From positions 1,550,001-1,614,000 of the forward strand of contig CP048469.1 in NCBI GenBank assembly GCA_025559845.1: DNA of 64,000 nucleotides. Direction: 5' to 3'. Under the pieces are notes generated by a model. It was given only the letters and a program-made list of their open reading frames with translations. It did not search any database and was not told the origin of the DNA. The stretch is from Agrobacterium tumefaciens. Its GTDB lineage: Bacteria; Pseudomonadota; Alphaproteobacteria; Rhizobiales; Rhizobiaceae. Shown here one piece after another: positions 7,520 to 16,848 of this stretch; position 1 is the first letter of the stretch; every line of letters begins with the position of its first letter. A program made the translations under genes and the position numbers.

Positions 7520-8251
7520 ATGCTCACACGTACCGATCTTCAAACAAATATGTTTCCAGCCCCCGGTTCGCGCCCTGTTCGATGTCGAATCTCGGACCGA
7601 CTCGTGCCCTACGAGGAGGCCATGGAGACGATGGATCGTGAAGTTGCGGCAATTGCTGCAGGCGAAGCAGACGAACTCATCTGGTTTCTGGAGCATCCGC
7701 CACTTTATACGGCTGGAACCAGCGCCGACGCGGCAGACCTGATCGAGCCGGACCGTTTCCCGGTCTTCGCCACGGGCCGAGGCGGCGAATACACCTATCA
7801 TGGCCCCGGACAGCGCGTCGTTTATGTCATGCTGGACCTGAAGCGCCGCCGTCAGGATGTCCGCGCTTATGTAGCAGCACTCGAAGAGGTCATCATCCGC
7901 ACCCTGGACAAGATGAATGTGCGCGGTGAAAGACGCGAAGACCGCGTTGGCGTCTGGGTACAGCGTCCGGAAAAGCCGCTTCTGCTCAATGGCGGTGTGC
8001 GTGAAGACAAGATTGCCGCAATCGGTATCCGCCTGCGCAAGTGGGTGAGTTTCCATGGCCTGTCGATCAACGTCGATCCGGATCTCGGCCATTTCTCGGG
8101 AATCGTGCCCTGCGGCATCAGCGAATATGGCGTGACAAGCCTTGTCGATCTGGGATTGCCGGTTATGATCACCGACGTCGACGTTCTGCTGCGGGAAGCC
8201 TTCGAGGAGGTTTTTGGTCCCGCAGTTGCCGAAACCGGCGCCGGAGACTGA
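7520..8251 (+). CDS. lipB: Octanoyltransferase LipB
   Basis: LipB moves octanoyl groups from octanoyl-ACP to lipoyl domains of 2-oxoacid dehydrogenases, the first step of lipoate assembly. The 243-residue sequence has the family signature [12 protein letters not shown] near residue 90, the catalytic lysine motif KIAAIGIR and the catalytic cysteine in SGIVPCGI. The ATG at 7520 is chosen over the in-frame GTG at 7502 because AAGGA lies at proper distance before it. The next gene follows after 64 bp on the same strand and may be co-transcribed. Confidence 0.95.
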   Translation: MLTRTDLQTNMFPAPGSRPVRCRISDRLVPYEEAMETMDREVAAIAAGEADELIWFLEHPPLYTAGTSADAADLIEPDRFPVFATGRGGEYTYHGPGQRVVYVMLDLKRRRQDVRAYVAALEEVIIRTLDKMNVRGERREDRVGVWVQRPEKPLLLNGGVREDKIAAIGIRLRKWVSFHGLSINVDPDLGHFSGIVPCGISEYGVTSLVDLGLPVMITDVDVLLREAFEEVFGPAVAETGAGD

Positions 8252-8315
8252 TTCTCTTCGCACAATTGCCACCCACCGGTCTTTCAGCATCAATATATCA
8301 AGAGGAGGAACTTCC

Positions 8316-9383
8316 ATGTTCACAACGTCCGCTTACGCCTGTGACGACGGCTCGTCGCCCATGAAGCTCGCGACGATCAAGCGTCGCGATCCCGGCCCGC
8401 GCGATGTCGAAATCGAAATCGAGTTCTGCGGCGTCTGCCACTCCGATATTCATACCGCCCGCGCCGAATGGGCCGGTTCGCTTTATCCTTGCGTTCCCGG
8501 CCATGAGATCGTTGGCCGCGTTGGCCGCATCGGCTCCGAAGTCACCAGGTTCAAGAAAGGCGACCGTGTCGGCGTCGGCTGCATCGTCGATAGCTGCCGC
8601 GAATGCGCAAGCTGCGCCGACGGGCTGGAACAATATTGCGAAAACGGCATGACCGGCACCTATAACTCGCCTGACAAGGCCATGGGCGGCGGCGCGCACA
8701 CCCTTGGCGGTTATTCCGCCCATGTGGTCGTCGATGACCGCTACGTGCTGAATATTCCCGAAGGGCTCGATCCGGCCGCAGCAGCACCCCTGCTCTGCGC
8801 TGGTATCACCACCTACTCGCCGCTTCGCCACTGGAATGCCGGTCCCGGCAAGCGCGTCGGCGTCGTCGGTCTCGGCGGCCTCGGCCACATGGCCGTCAAG
8901 CTTGCCAATGCCATGGGCGCAACCGTGGTGATGATTACCACCTCGCCCGGCAAGGCAGAGGATGCCAAGAAGCTCGGCGCACATGAGGTCATCGTGTCCC
9001 GCGACCCGGACCAGATGAAGAAGGCCGCTTCAAGCCTCGATCTGATCATCGACGCCGTTGCCGCCGATCACGACATCAACGCCTATCTCGCCCTTCTGAA
9101 GCGTGACGGCGCACTGGTGCAGGTCGGCGCACCGGAAAAGCCCCTCTCCGTTCATGCCTTCAGCCTCATCCCCGGCCGCAAGACCTTCGCGGGTTCGATG
9201 ATCGGCGGCATTCCCGAAACCCAGGAAATGCTGGATTTCTGCGCCGACAAGGGCATCACCGCCGAAATTGAAATGATCGACATCGATCAGATCAACGACG
9301 CTTATGAACGTATGATAAAAAGCGATGTGCGTTACCGCTTCGTCATTGATATGAAGAGCTTACCGCGCCAAAACGCTGCCTGA
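8316..9383 (+). CDS. NAD(P)-dependent zinc alcohol dehydrogenase (YahK/CAD type)
   Basis: This 355-residue protein is a medium-chain dehydrogenase of the cinnamyl alcohol dehydrogenase/YahK group. The catalytic zinc site is seen as CGVCHSD and PGHEIVG. A structural zinc site is formed by the four-cysteine lobe CRECASCADGLEQYC. The nucleotide-binding turn is GLGGLGHMAVKLA. The group reduces a wide range of aldehydes with NADPH; the physiological substrate here is unknown. The start follows a strong GAGGAGG, so the longer upstream frame was discarded. An intrinsic terminator follows at 9409. Confidence 0.92.
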   Translation: MFTTSAYACDDGSSPMKLATIKRRDPGPRDVEIEIEFCGVCHSDIHTARAEWAGSLYPCVPGHEIVGRVGRIGSEVTRFKKGDRVGVGCIVDSCRECASCADGLEQYCENGMTGTYNSPDKAMGGGAHTLGGYSAHVVVDDRYVLNIPEGLDPAAAAPLLCAGITTYSPLRHWNAGPGKRVGVVGLGGLGHMAVKLANAMGATVVMITTSPGKAEDAKKLGAHEVIVSRDPDQMKKAASSLDLIIDAVAADHDINAYLALLKRDGALVQVGAPEKPLSVHAFSLIPGRKTFAGSMIGGIPETQEMLDFCADKGITAEIEMIDIDQINDAYERMIKSDVRYRFVIDMKSLPRQNAA

Positions 9384-9408
9384 GCAAGACGCTTGTTCAA
9401 GGAGAAAT

Positions 9409-9435
9409 GAGGCGCCGGTTGGCGCCTCTTTTTTT
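9409..9435 (+). terminator. Intrinsic terminator after the alcohol dehydrogenase
   Basis: An 8-bp stem GAGGCGCC/GGCGCCTC with loop GGTT is followed by eight T residues. It separates the dehydrogenase from the following exporter gene. Confidence 0.9.
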
Positions 9436-9467
9436 TGAACATATCGGCTGAAAGCCCAGGACAACAG

Positions 9468-10403
9468 ATGACGATGAATTCCGGCTTCAGCGATACGGTC
9501 AGAGGCATGATGATTATGGCGGGCTGCATGATCGTGCTGCCGGTCATGGATGCGATCGCCAAATATATGGCCGTCAGCGGCGGCATGTCGCCGGCGCAGG
9601 TCACCTTCTACCGCTTCTTCTTCCAGCTGCTCTGCACCCTGCCCCTCATCCTCGTGGTGTCGCCGAGGGCGCTGTTCACGGCCAAACGTCCCTGGATGAA
9701 TTTCCTGCGCGGCATCCTGCATGCCGCCGCCAGCCTGACCTTCTTTGCCGCCGTCAAATACATGCCATTGGCGGATGTGTTCGCGATCTATTTCGTCGAG
9801 CCTTTCATGCTGACCATGATGTCGGCCATTTTCCTCGGCGAAAAGGTCGGCTGGAAACGCTGGACGGCAATTGCCGTCGGCTTTGGCGGCGCGCTGATCG
9901 TCATTCAGCCGAGTTTTGCCATCTTCGGCTGGACATCGCTGCTGCCCGTCGTCTGCGCCTTCCTCTACACGCTCTATCTTTTCATGAACCGCGCCATTGG
10001 CGATGCCGACAGCCCGCTGACCATGCAGACCATGGCCGGTATTGCCGGCACCGTGTTCATGGGCGCGGCACTGCTGATCGGCGACAGCCTTGGCGACAAG
10101 GACTTTGCAATCTCGCTGCCGCAGAATGGATCGCATCTCATTCTGCTGATCCTGCTTGGATCGATATCGGGCTACATGCACCTGCTGATCGTGCGGGCAT
10201 TCCGGCTGGCGCCGCTGTCTCTGCTGGCGCCGTTCCAGTATTTCGAAATCATCTCCGCGACCGTGCTCGGCTACGTATTCTTTGCCGATTTCCCGACCCC
10301 GTCGAAATGGCTCGGCATTCTCATCATCGTGGCTTCAGGGCTGTTCATCATCTGGCGGGAACGCAAACACGCCGGCGCAACCCAGCCGCTCGACACGCAG
10401 TAA
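9468..10403 (+). CDS. DMT-superfamily (EamA) transporter
   Basis: This 311-residue inner-membrane protein has about ten hydrophobic segments in two EamA repeats. Repeat one covers roughly residues 10-140 (ending MTMMSAIFLGEKVGWKRW) and repeat two 155-295 (ending LLAPFQYFEIISATVLGYVFF). The FLGEKVGWKRW and FADFPTPSKWLG segments are the usual loop motifs at the end of each repeat. Such proteins export small metabolites; the substrate cannot be told from sequence. The ATG at 9468 has AGGA upstream; a TTG 33 bp earlier overlaps the preceding terminator region and is less likely. Confidence 0.9.
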   Translation: MTMNSGFSDTVRGMMIMAGCMIVLPVMDAIAKYMAVSGGMSPAQVTFYRFFFQLLCTLPLILVVSPRALFTAKRPWMNFLRGILHAAASLTFFAAVKYMPLADVFAIYFVEPFMLTMMSAIFLGEKVGWKRWTAIAVGFGGALIVIQPSFAIFGWTSLLPVVCAFLYTLYLFMNRAIGDADSPLTMQTMAGIAGTVFMGAALLIGDSLGDKDFAISLPQNGSHLILLILLGSISGYMHLLIVRAFRLAPLSLLAPFQYFEIISATVLGYVFFADFPTPSKWLGILIIVASGLFIIWRERKHAGATQPLDTQ

Positions 10404-10422
10404 ACACGTTGAAGGCGTGGCC

Positions 10423-10881
10423 TCAGGCGTGCGAGGGTGGCAAGTCGTGCGCGTGGTGGTCCTGCGCTTCAACAAGGCTGCCAAGCAGCCACAGAGAAAC
10501 CTCGGCGGCCTCTCCCGCCGATTTGAAGCGGTATGCACCGCTATATTTCGGCATGTCCTCAAAGCTCACGACAAAACCGTCGCCGCTCTCCAGACTTTCC
10601 ACACGGATGCGCTCGGGATCGATCAGGATGCAGGCATAGTGTGAGCCCATGTTGCGCATGAAGCCCGCCTTGTTGTCGTGCAGGCGCACGAAGGCGGTCT
10701 TTCCATCCACCGTCATGTGCAGGCTGCGGATCGCCTCGTTCGGGAACGCCCGTGCAAAATCCATGATTGCCTGACCGACATCATGACTGTTGTCGTCGTC
10801 GGTCGCCCGCGACATGCGCAGGGCATAAAAAGCGAAGACTGCAAGCAACACGAAGACGATGATCCAGATCGCCAAATTCAT
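10423..10881 (-). CDS. Membrane-anchored protein of unknown function
   Basis: This 152-residue protein has one N-terminal membrane helix (LAIWIIVFVLLAVFAFYAL) and a soluble remainder rich in charged residues. The C-terminal tail DHHAHDLPPSHA is histidine-rich. I recognise no family. The start at 10881 is preceded by GAGGGAG; the frame extends seven codons further without a better site. It converges on the EamA gene with 19 bp between stop codons and lies 117 bp downstream of the phytoene synthase-like gene on the same strand. Confidence 0.75.
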   Translation of the reverse strand: MNLAIWIIVFVLLAVFAFYALRMSRATDDDNSHDVGQAIMDFARAFPNEAIRSLHMTVDGKTAFVRLHDNKAGFMRNMGSHYACILIDPERIRVESLESGDGFVVSFEDMPKYSGAYRFKSAGEAAEVSLWLLGSLVEAQDHHAHDLPPSHA

Positions 10882-10998
10882 CCGCGACGCTCCCTCGGGC
10901 AAGTGGCTGGTGTGATTCGCGACTCTGAACGCGCGAACCCGATCCCCGGTTCATACCAGCCGAGGCTTGCGTGGAGTTTGGGTGTGAAAATTCTTCCC

Positions 10999-11844
10999 TC
11001 AGAATCGCTTGAGGAAGGATGCCTTTGCCAGAAGCCATTGGCGGCGCAGCTGCGAAAGCTGCACACCACCGTCCAGAAGACCGGCGCCGGCCTTCCTGGC
11101 AGCAGAGATCACCGGGCCTGCCATGGCGACAGGCAGAAAGGCCGGAAAGACTTGCGGTGAAATTTTGTGTGCCCTTGCCTTGGCAAGGTGATCGAGCCCA
11201 TGAACAGCAAACAGTTCAATGGCGATACCGATGCGCTGCCTGTCGTCGCCCTCAAGGAAGCTCTCGCGGTTGAGACCGGCAGCCGCCAGCATGTCGGCGG
11301 GAATATAGACCTGGCCGCGACGGCGATGCAGCGGCATGAGCAGCAGCAGCCCCGCCATGGCCTGCGCCACACCGGCATGGCCGGCAGCTTCCGCGCTGGC
11401 AGCAGCATCCTCGGGCGACAGGACGAGGCTGGAAAGCTGGATAAGCGCCGAGGCGGTTTCACCCGCATAACCCTCGAGCGCGTTTCTGTCTTCGAACACG
11501 TCGTCATAGAGATCGAAGATACGCGCTTCGATCATGTTCAGGAGAACCTGACGCGGCAGACGGTGTTTCTCGATGGTGTCGAGGAGTGCTGCCGCAACCG
11601 GATGCGACTGGCTGTCGCCATGCGGATTGCCTTCCAGCAGATCGCTCCACCACTGCATCCGCACCTCACCGGGCAAGGCGTCCCGCACCAGATCGCGAAT
11701 GCGGGCGATTTCGGCGTTAAAGGCATAGAGCGCTGCCAGAGAGGACCGTTTGTCCTCAGGCGAAAGCAGGCAGGAAAGATAGCGGTCGCGATCGGTGTCG
11801 CGCAACGTCGCAAGGCAGATGTCGAGATTTTCTTGGCGCGCCAT
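10999..11844 (-). CDS. Squalene/phytoene synthase-family protein (NDUFAF6-like)
   Basis: This 281-residue protein has the all-helical isoprenoid synthase fold. The first aspartate region reads IRDLVRDALPGEVRMQWW, matching the start of the trans-isoprenyl synthase pattern. The second region (YAGETASALIQLSSLVL) lacks a clear DxxxD, as in NDUFAF6, the mitochondrial complex I assembly factor of the same fold. That suggests an assembly or lipid-handling role rather than carotenoid synthesis, and no carotenoid genes lie nearby. It is the last gene of the yajC-secDF-Mth938 run, 23 bp after the Mth938-like gene. The function is inferred from family resemblance and position. Confidence 0.85.
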   Translation of the reverse strand: MARQENLDICLATLRDTDRDRYLSCLLSPEDKRSSLAALYAFNAEIARIRDLVRDALPGEVRMQWWSDLLEGNPHGDSQSHPVAAALLDTIEKHRLPRQVLLNMIEARIFDLYDDVFEDRNALEGYAGETASALIQLSSLVLSPEDAAASAEAAGHAGVAQAMAGLLLLMPLHRRRGQVYIPADMLAAAGLNRESFLEGDDRQRIGIAIELFAVHGLDHLAKARAHKISPQVFPAFLPVAMAGPVISAARKAGAGLLDGGVQLSQLRRQWLLAKASFLKRF

Positions 11845-11867
11845 CGTTCCCCGCGAGGTCCGTCTTT

Positions 11868-12260
11868 TTAACCTTCGACCGCGATCAGTGCCGCAGCGAC
11901 GGCACGCGATTCCGAAAGCAGAATATTGTAGGTCCGCACCGCAGCCCCCGTGCTCATCGGATCAACCGATATGCCCGCCTCTTTGAAGACAGCGCGCAGT
12001 TCCTTTGGAACCACCCGCATGCCGTCACCCATGCCGAGCAACAGCACTTCAATGTCCTGCGCTTCGGCAAGCACCTTTTCGAAATGCTCAAGCGCCAGAT
12101 CGCTGTACGTCACCGGCGCCCAGCCATGGATGCCGGAAGGCAGGCACAGCAGCGAACCGCGATGCGACATGTCCGCAAAGCGAAATCCGCCGTTGCCATA
12201 AGCGTCGATGGGCGCCCGGCCGGGAAAATGGGCCGGGCGTATTTCGATACCGCCAGCCAT
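11868..12260 (-). CDS. Mth938-like (DUF498) domain protein, NDUFAF3-like
   Basis: This is a 130-residue soluble protein of the Mth938/DUF498 fold. Marks are YGNGGFRF near residue 22, the strand EVLLLGMGDGMRVVP and the ending TGAAVRTYNILLSESRAVAA. The human member NDUFAF3 is an assembly factor of respiratory complex I. The start codon overlaps the secDF stop by one base (TGATG), so translation is probably coupled to secDF. Together with the NDUFAF6-like gene downstream this looks like a respiratory-assembly module attached to the Sec accessory operon. Confidence 0.88.
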   Translation of the reverse strand: MAGGIEIRPAHFPGRAPIDAYGNGGFRFADMSHRGSLLCLPSGIHGWAPVTYSDLALEHFEKVLAEAQDIEVLLLGMGDGMRVVPKELRAVFKEAGISVDPMSTGAAVRTYNILLSESRAVAAALIAVEG

Positions 12261-14827
12261 CAGACGGCAGGCTTGCCGCCGATGGTGCCGTTCTTGGCAG
12301 CATCTTCCTTCTCGTCTTCCGCATCGGCGCTATCAGGGCGCAGCTTGAAGGCAATCAGCACCGGAGCCGCGATGTAGAGCGAGGAGAAGATACCGATACC
12401 GACGCCGAACAGCATGGCAAAGGTGAAGGAACGAATGACTTCGCCGCCGAACAGGTAGAGTGCCAACAGAGCCAGCAGAACCGTCAGACCCGTCAGGATC
12501 GTGCGCGACAGCGTCTGGTTGAGCGACACGTCGATAATCATCGACAGAGGCATCTTCTTGTAGCGTCTGAGGTTTTCGCGGATTCGGTCGTAGATGACGA
12601 CCGTATCGTTCAGCGAGTAACCGATGATGGTCAGGATCGCCGCGATACTCGTCAGGTTGAATTCTATTCCAAGGAACACGAACAACCCGAGCGTGAACAC
12701 CACGTCATGCACCATCGAGATAACCGCACCGAGGGCGAACTGCCATTCGAAACGGAACCAGATGTAGACCATGATCGCGCCCATCGCGAGCAGGATACCA
12801 ATCGTGGACGTGAAGGTCAGGTCACCGGAAACGGCAGGGCCAACCACTTCAACGCGGCGGAAGTCGTAATTGTCTTCCAGTTCGCCACGCACCATGGTGA
12901 TCGCAGACTGCTCGGCATTTTCGCCGCCTTCCTGCGCCTGAATACGGATCAGAACGTCCTGCGGCGTGCCGAAATTCTGCGCCTGGATTTCGCCGAGGTT
13001 GAGCTGGCTCAGGCGTTCGCGGATATCGGCCAGATCGGCTTCACCCTGCTTGGCACGGACTTCGATGACCGAACCGCCCTGGAAGTCGATACCGAGGTTC
13101 AGACCCTTGCTGACGAAACCGCCAACGCAGACCAGCATGATCGCACCGGTCAACATGAAGACCAGACGGCGATACCGCATGAACGGAATGTCGCGGCCAT
13201 CGAACATGGCGGTGCGAACACCCTTGGGAAGATGCTTCGGGCGGCTGCGGCGAACCCAGAAGCCGAACATCCACGCCGTCAGCGTGTAGGCCGTGAAGAC
13301 CGTGGTGATGATACCGACAGCCAGCGTCACGGCGAAGCCCTTGACCGGACCGGTACCCATGTAGAACAGCACGCTGGCAACGATCAGTGTCGTCAGGTTG
13401 GCGTCAATGATCGTCGCGAAGGCTCGGGTAAAGCCGTTTTCAAGCGATGATATCAGCGGTTTTCCGCTCTTCACTTCTTCGCGGATGCGCTCGTAGATCA
13501 GAACGTTGGAGTCAACCGCCATACCGATCGTCAGGACGATACCGGCAATACCCGGTAGTGTCAGTGTCGACCCGATAATACTGAGCACCGCCAGCAGCAT
13601 GACGATGTTGACGATGAGCGCGATGTTCGCGAGCAGGCCGAAGAAGCCATAGAAAACGAACATGAAGATCAGAACGCCGACCGCACCGATGGCGCTGGCC
13701 GTCAGACCTGCGGTGATGGAGTCGTTACCGAGGCTTGGACCGACGGTGCGTTCTTCAACCACCGTCAGCGTTGCCGGAAGTGCGCCGGCGCGCAATAGCA
13801 CGGCGAGATCGTTTGCACCCTGAACGGAGAAGTTGCCGGAAATCTGGCCCGAACCGCCGATGATCGGCTCACGGATAACCGGTGCGGAAATCACCTGATT
13901 GTCGAGCACGATGGCGAAGGGCTTGCCGACGTTCTGCTGCGTTGCCTGCGCAAAGCGCTGCGCACCGCGGCTGTCGAAGCGGAAGGTCACGACCGGTTCG
14001 TTGTTCTGCTGGTTGAAGCTTGCCTGCGCGTCGACGAGGTTGTCACCCGAAACGAGAGCGCGGCGTTCGACCAGGTAAGGAACCGGCGGATCGTCCTGCG
14101 AATAGAGAACTTCAGAGGTGGCCGGCGGACGGCCATTCATGGCTTCCTGTACCGGCATGGTGGTGTCGACCATGCGGAACGACAGCTTTGCCGTCTGGTT
14201 CAGAAGCGACTTCAGGCGCTGCGGGTCCTGAAGGCCCGGCACCTGCACGATGATGCGGTCGCCACCCTGACGCTGGATCAGCGGCTCGGTGGTGCCGACT
14301 TCGTCGACGCGGCGGCGAACGACTTCGATCGACTGCGACACAGCCGACGACAGACGGTAATCGATACCCTCGTCAGTCAGGTTGAGACGCAGAGAATTGT
14401 TGTCGCCATCGCTCATCGTCACTTCCGTGACGGTGCCGCCAACCAGCGTTCCGTGGGAGACAGGCAGGGTCAGATCGCGAAGCGCGGTTTTCGCGGCCTC
14501 GAGCTGAGCCGGATCGCTGATGCGAACCTGGACCTGCTGTCCGTTACCGGCAAGGCCGGAATAGCGGATATTGGCATCGCGGAGCTGCGTGCGCACGTCT
14601 CCGACGATGGTTTCGAGGCGTTCCTTGACGATGTCGGAACGCTCGATCTTGAGCATGATATGCGAACCGCCCTGAAGGTCGAGACCGAGCGTTACCTTGT
14701 TGTCCTTGTACCAGGCGGGCATGCTGGCCAACTGTTTGTCTGAGAACAGGTTGGCGGAGGCGATGACGACGCTTGCCAGAACAAGCAGCCATATAAAGAC
14801 TGTTTTCCAACGGGAAAAATGAAGCAT
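12260..14827 (-). CDS. secDF: Fused protein translocase subunit SecDF
   Basis: This is an 855-residue fusion of SecD and SecF, the proton-driven partner of SecYEG that helps pull exported proteins across the inner membrane. The SecD half has VTLGLDLQGGSHIML early on, the large periplasmic P1 region, and the membrane block starting ERTVGPSLGNDSI. The SecF half starts near residue 550 and has GLNLGIDFQGGSVIEV and YSLNDTVVIYDRIREN. Alphaproteobacteria commonly carry this fused form. The ATG at 14827 follows a GAG element; the 13-codon upstream extension has no ribosome site. It is co-directional with yajC, 68 bp upstream. Confidence 0.96.
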   Translation of the reverse strand: MLHFSRWKTVFIWLLVLASVVIASANLFSDKQLASMPAWYKDNKVTLGLDLQGGSHIMLKIERSDIVKERLETIVGDVRTQLRDANIRYSGLAGNGQQVQVRISDPAQLEAAKTALRDLTLPVSHGTLVGGTVTEVTMSDGDNNSLRLNLTDEGIDYRLSSAVSQSIEVVRRRVDEVGTTEPLIQRQGGDRIIVQVPGLQDPQRLKSLLNQTAKLSFRMVDTTMPVQEAMNGRPPATSEVLYSQDDPPVPYLVERRALVSGDNLVDAQASFNQQNNEPVVTFRFDSRGAQRFAQATQQNVGKPFAIVLDNQVISAPVIREPIIGGSGQISGNFSVQGANDLAVLLRAGALPATLTVVEERTVGPSLGNDSITAGLTASAIGAVGVLIFMFVFYGFFGLLANIALIVNIVMLLAVLSIIGSTLTLPGIAGIVLTIGMAVDSNVLIYERIREEVKSGKPLISSLENGFTRAFATIIDANLTTLIVASVLFYMGTGPVKGFAVTLAVGIITTVFTAYTLTAWMFGFWVRRSRPKHLPKGVRTAMFDGRDIPFMRYRRLVFMLTGAIMLVCVGGFVSKGLNLGIDFQGGSVIEVRAKQGEADLADIRERLSQLNLGEIQAQNFGTPQDVLIRIQAQEGGENAEQSAITMVRGELEDNYDFRRVEVVGPAVSGDLTFTSTIGILLAMGAIMVYIWFRFEWQFALGAVISMVHDVVFTLGLFVFLGIEFNLTSIAAILTIIGYSLNDTVVIYDRIRENLRRYKKMPLSMIIDVSLNQTLSRTILTGLTVLLALLALYLFGGEVIRSFTFAMLFGVGIGIFSSLYIAAPVLIAFKLRPDSADAEDEKEDAAKNGTIGGKPAV

Positions 14828-14895
14828 TTCGATCTCGGTCAGGGTTGGGGGTCGCGGAATCCGCAACCCGTCAAAGGTTCGTTATTCCGGCAGGA

Positions 14896-15243
14896 TCAGG
14901 AAGCGGCTTCCGTCTTGACCACTTCGCCCTTGACGCGCACTTCAGCAATGTAAGCGCGTGCGGCACGGATCTTCACGCCTTCGGCGATTTCAACTTCGAG
15001 TTCATTGTCGTCGATAACTTTCGTCACCTTGCCGACGATGCCGCCACCCAGAACGACCTGATCACCACGGCGAACAGAAGACAGGGTTTCCTGACGCTTT
15101 TTCATCTGCGCGCGCTGCGGGCGGATCAGGAAAAAGTACCAGACCACCATAAGCGGTGCAAACAGGAAAAGCATCTCAAGGCCGGAGCCGAGTGCAGACG
15201 TACCGCCTGCTGCATCCTGCGCAAAAGCTTGACTAATGAACAT
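14896..15243 (-). CDS. yajC: Preprotein translocase subunit YajC
   Basis: This is a 115-residue single-span membrane protein of the SecDF-YajC subcomplex. The membrane segment is LFLFAPLMVVWYFFLIRPQ followed by the family motif RAQMKKRQE, and the C-terminal part has the beta-rich RRGDQVVLGGGIVGKV. The ATG follows GAGGAG. It heads the operon yajC-secDF-Mth938-like-phytoene synthase-like and is divergent from the DUF815 ATPase gene, so the promoters of both should lie in 15244-15449. Confidence 0.95.
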   Translation of the reverse strand: MFISQAFAQDAAGGTSALGSGLEMLFLFAPLMVVWYFFLIRPQRAQMKKRQETLSSVRRGDQVVLGGGIVGKVTKVIDDNELEVEIAEGVKIRAARAYIAEVRVKGEVVKTEAAS

Positions 15244-15449
15244 ATAAAACTCCTCAGATTACAGCACCATCCAAAGATGCCGCCCCAGCTTTCAAGTCGC
15301 CGGAATATAGTGGGGAACGCCGTGAATGCAACAGATGCAAGGGACACGCCGTACCGATTCCGGACCTCTTAACCTTTATGTGCCCGAAACGCCATGCTAG
15401 GCGGGGCCGAAAACATCGTTTTGAACATGCCAAAAGCGGGAGAAACATC

Positions 15450-16322
15450 ATGATTCAGGAAGAAACCGCGTCCCTTCTTCTTGCAGAACTGCGCAGACTG
15501 GCCACCGCCGTAGAACGCCTTGCCGGCCCCGCCCCGGCCGTAAATGACTGGAATGCTGCCGACTGCTTCGTCTGGGTGCCTGCCAATTCCTGGCTGCAGC
15601 CGGTTGCACGCCCCAACCGCATCGCGCTGAAACTCATCCGCGGTGTAGACCATGTGCGCGACATCCTGCATGAAAACACGCTGCGTTTTGCCGAGGGTTT
15701 TGCCGCCAACAACGTGCTGCTCTGGGGCGCACGCGGCATGGGCAAGTCCTCGCTGGTCAAAGCCGTTCACGAAGATGTGCGTGCCGCAAGCGGCGTATCG
15801 CTGAAGCTGGTGGAAGTTCACCGCGAGGATATCCATACCCTGCCCGCCCTCCTCGACATCCTCAAATCGTCCTCGCAGCGCGTCATCGTCTTCTGTGACG
15901 ACCTGTCCTTCGACCACGACGATACCGCCTACAAGTCGCTGAAGGCAGCGCTCGACGGCGGCATCGAGGGTCGGCCGGACAATGTACTGTTCTACGCAAC
16001 CTCCAACCGCCGCCACCTCTTGCCGCGCCACATGATGGAAAACGAGCAGTCGACCGCTATCAACCCATCCGAGGCCGTCGAGGAAAAGGTGTCGCTGTCG
16101 GACCGTTTCGGCCTCTGGCTCGGCTTCCACAAATGCGGCCAGGACGATTACCTGACAATGATCGACAGCTACGCTGCGCATTTCGATCTGGGTCTCGACA
16201 AGCAGACGCTGCATCACGAAGCGCTGGAATGGGCAACGACGCGTGGCGGACGCTCCGGTCGCGTCGCCTGGCAATATATTCAGGATGCCGCCGGCCGCCT
16301 GCGCAAGCCGCTCGACAGATAA
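15450..16322 (+). CDS. DUF815-family ATP-binding protein
   Basis: This 290-residue protein is a P-loop ATPase of the DUF815 family, related to AAA+ enzymes. Walker A is GARGMGKSS near residue 95, Walker B is VIVFCDDLSF near 147, and a sensor-like LFYATSNRRHL follows. SLSDRFGLWLGFHKCGQDDYL is typical of the family, whose cellular role is not established. The start has GGGAGA upstream; a longer frame to 15378 has no ribosome site. It is a single gene ended by a strong terminator, divergent from yajC. Confidence 0.9.
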   Translation: MIQEETASLLLAELRRLATAVERLAGPAPAVNDWNAADCFVWVPANSWLQPVARPNRIALKLIRGVDHVRDILHENTLRFAEGFAANNVLLWGARGMGKSSLVKAVHEDVRAASGVSLKLVEVHREDIHTLPALLDILKSSSQRVIVFCDDLSFDHDDTAYKSLKAALDGGIEGRPDNVLFYATSNRRHLLPRHMMENEQSTAINPSEAVEEKVSLSDRFGLWLGFHKCGQDDYLTMIDSYAAHFDLGLDKQTLHHEALEWATTRGGRSGRVAWQYIQDAAGRLRKPLDR

Positions 16323-16360
16323 TGTCACCGCGCGGCGATGCATCATCACAAACAAACAGA

Positions 16361-16398
16361 AACGCCCGCAACGAAGACCGTTGCGGGCGTTCTTTTTT
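16361..16398 (+). terminator. Intrinsic terminator after the DUF815 gene
   Basis: A 13-bp stem AACGCCCGCAACG/CGTTGCGGGCGTT with a five-base loop is followed by CTTTTTT. It is strong, and lies between the DUF815 gene and the convergent DUF3126 gene. Confidence 0.9.
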
Positions 16399-16433
16399 AA
16401 GTCACATGACCTGACATCACCTTGCGGCGACGA

Positions 16434-16637
16434 TCAGAGATCCACGTCGAGGATCGCCATGGAGAAGTTGTAGGAACGGTCGCCGTCTTCGTCGTCGATG
16501 TAGACAACGCCCAGGAACTCGTCGCCGAGATAGACTTCAGCGGAATCGTCCTTGCGCGGACGGGCCTTGACCACCATTTCGGGGTTGAAGGTGCGCTTGA
16601 AATAGGCGTCGAGCTTTTTGATTTCGTCGGCTTTCAC
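16434..16637 (-). CDS. DUF3126-family protein
   Basis: This 67-residue small soluble protein ends EVYLGDEFLGVVYIDDEDGD and SYNFSMAILDVDL, the highly conserved signature of DUF3126 in Rhizobiales. Its function is unknown. It starts at the second of two adjacent GTG codons: AGGAG lies eight bases before 16637 but only about four before 16640. The much longer frame reaching 16778 is not supported by a ribosome site. It lies 211 bp downstream of cysE on the same strand, with its own promoter space. Confidence 0.85.
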   Translation of the reverse strand: MKADEIKKLDAYFKRTFNPEMVVKARPRKDDSAEVYLGDEFLGVVYIDDEDGDRSYNFSMAILDVDL

Positions 16638-16848
16638 CACTGTTCTCCTGTGCGGTTCCCACGGCGCCGCGCACCCATCCAGGGCGCGCCACAAGGACGC
16701 CGTGCTTCTGAAAATTCCACGCCACACCAAGACCGCTCCGATCCCGAATGTTCGCGTCAAGTGCGCCGCTTTTGGCATGGCTTAACGGCGAAAGTAAAGT
16801 GAAAGCGGGAAACTGTCCGCATGTTCCACACGGACGTTTGATCACATG

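Noticed and set aside
10999..11844. Carotenoid biosynthesis gene (phytoene synthase)
   Set aside because: The second aspartate motif is not evident and no other carotenoid genes are near; position and pattern fit the NDUFAF6-like branch better.
12005..13450. 481-codon plus-strand frame opposite secDF
   Set aside because: Low-complexity Arg/Asp/His-rich translation with no motif; it overlaps the well-supported secDF and Mth938-like genes.
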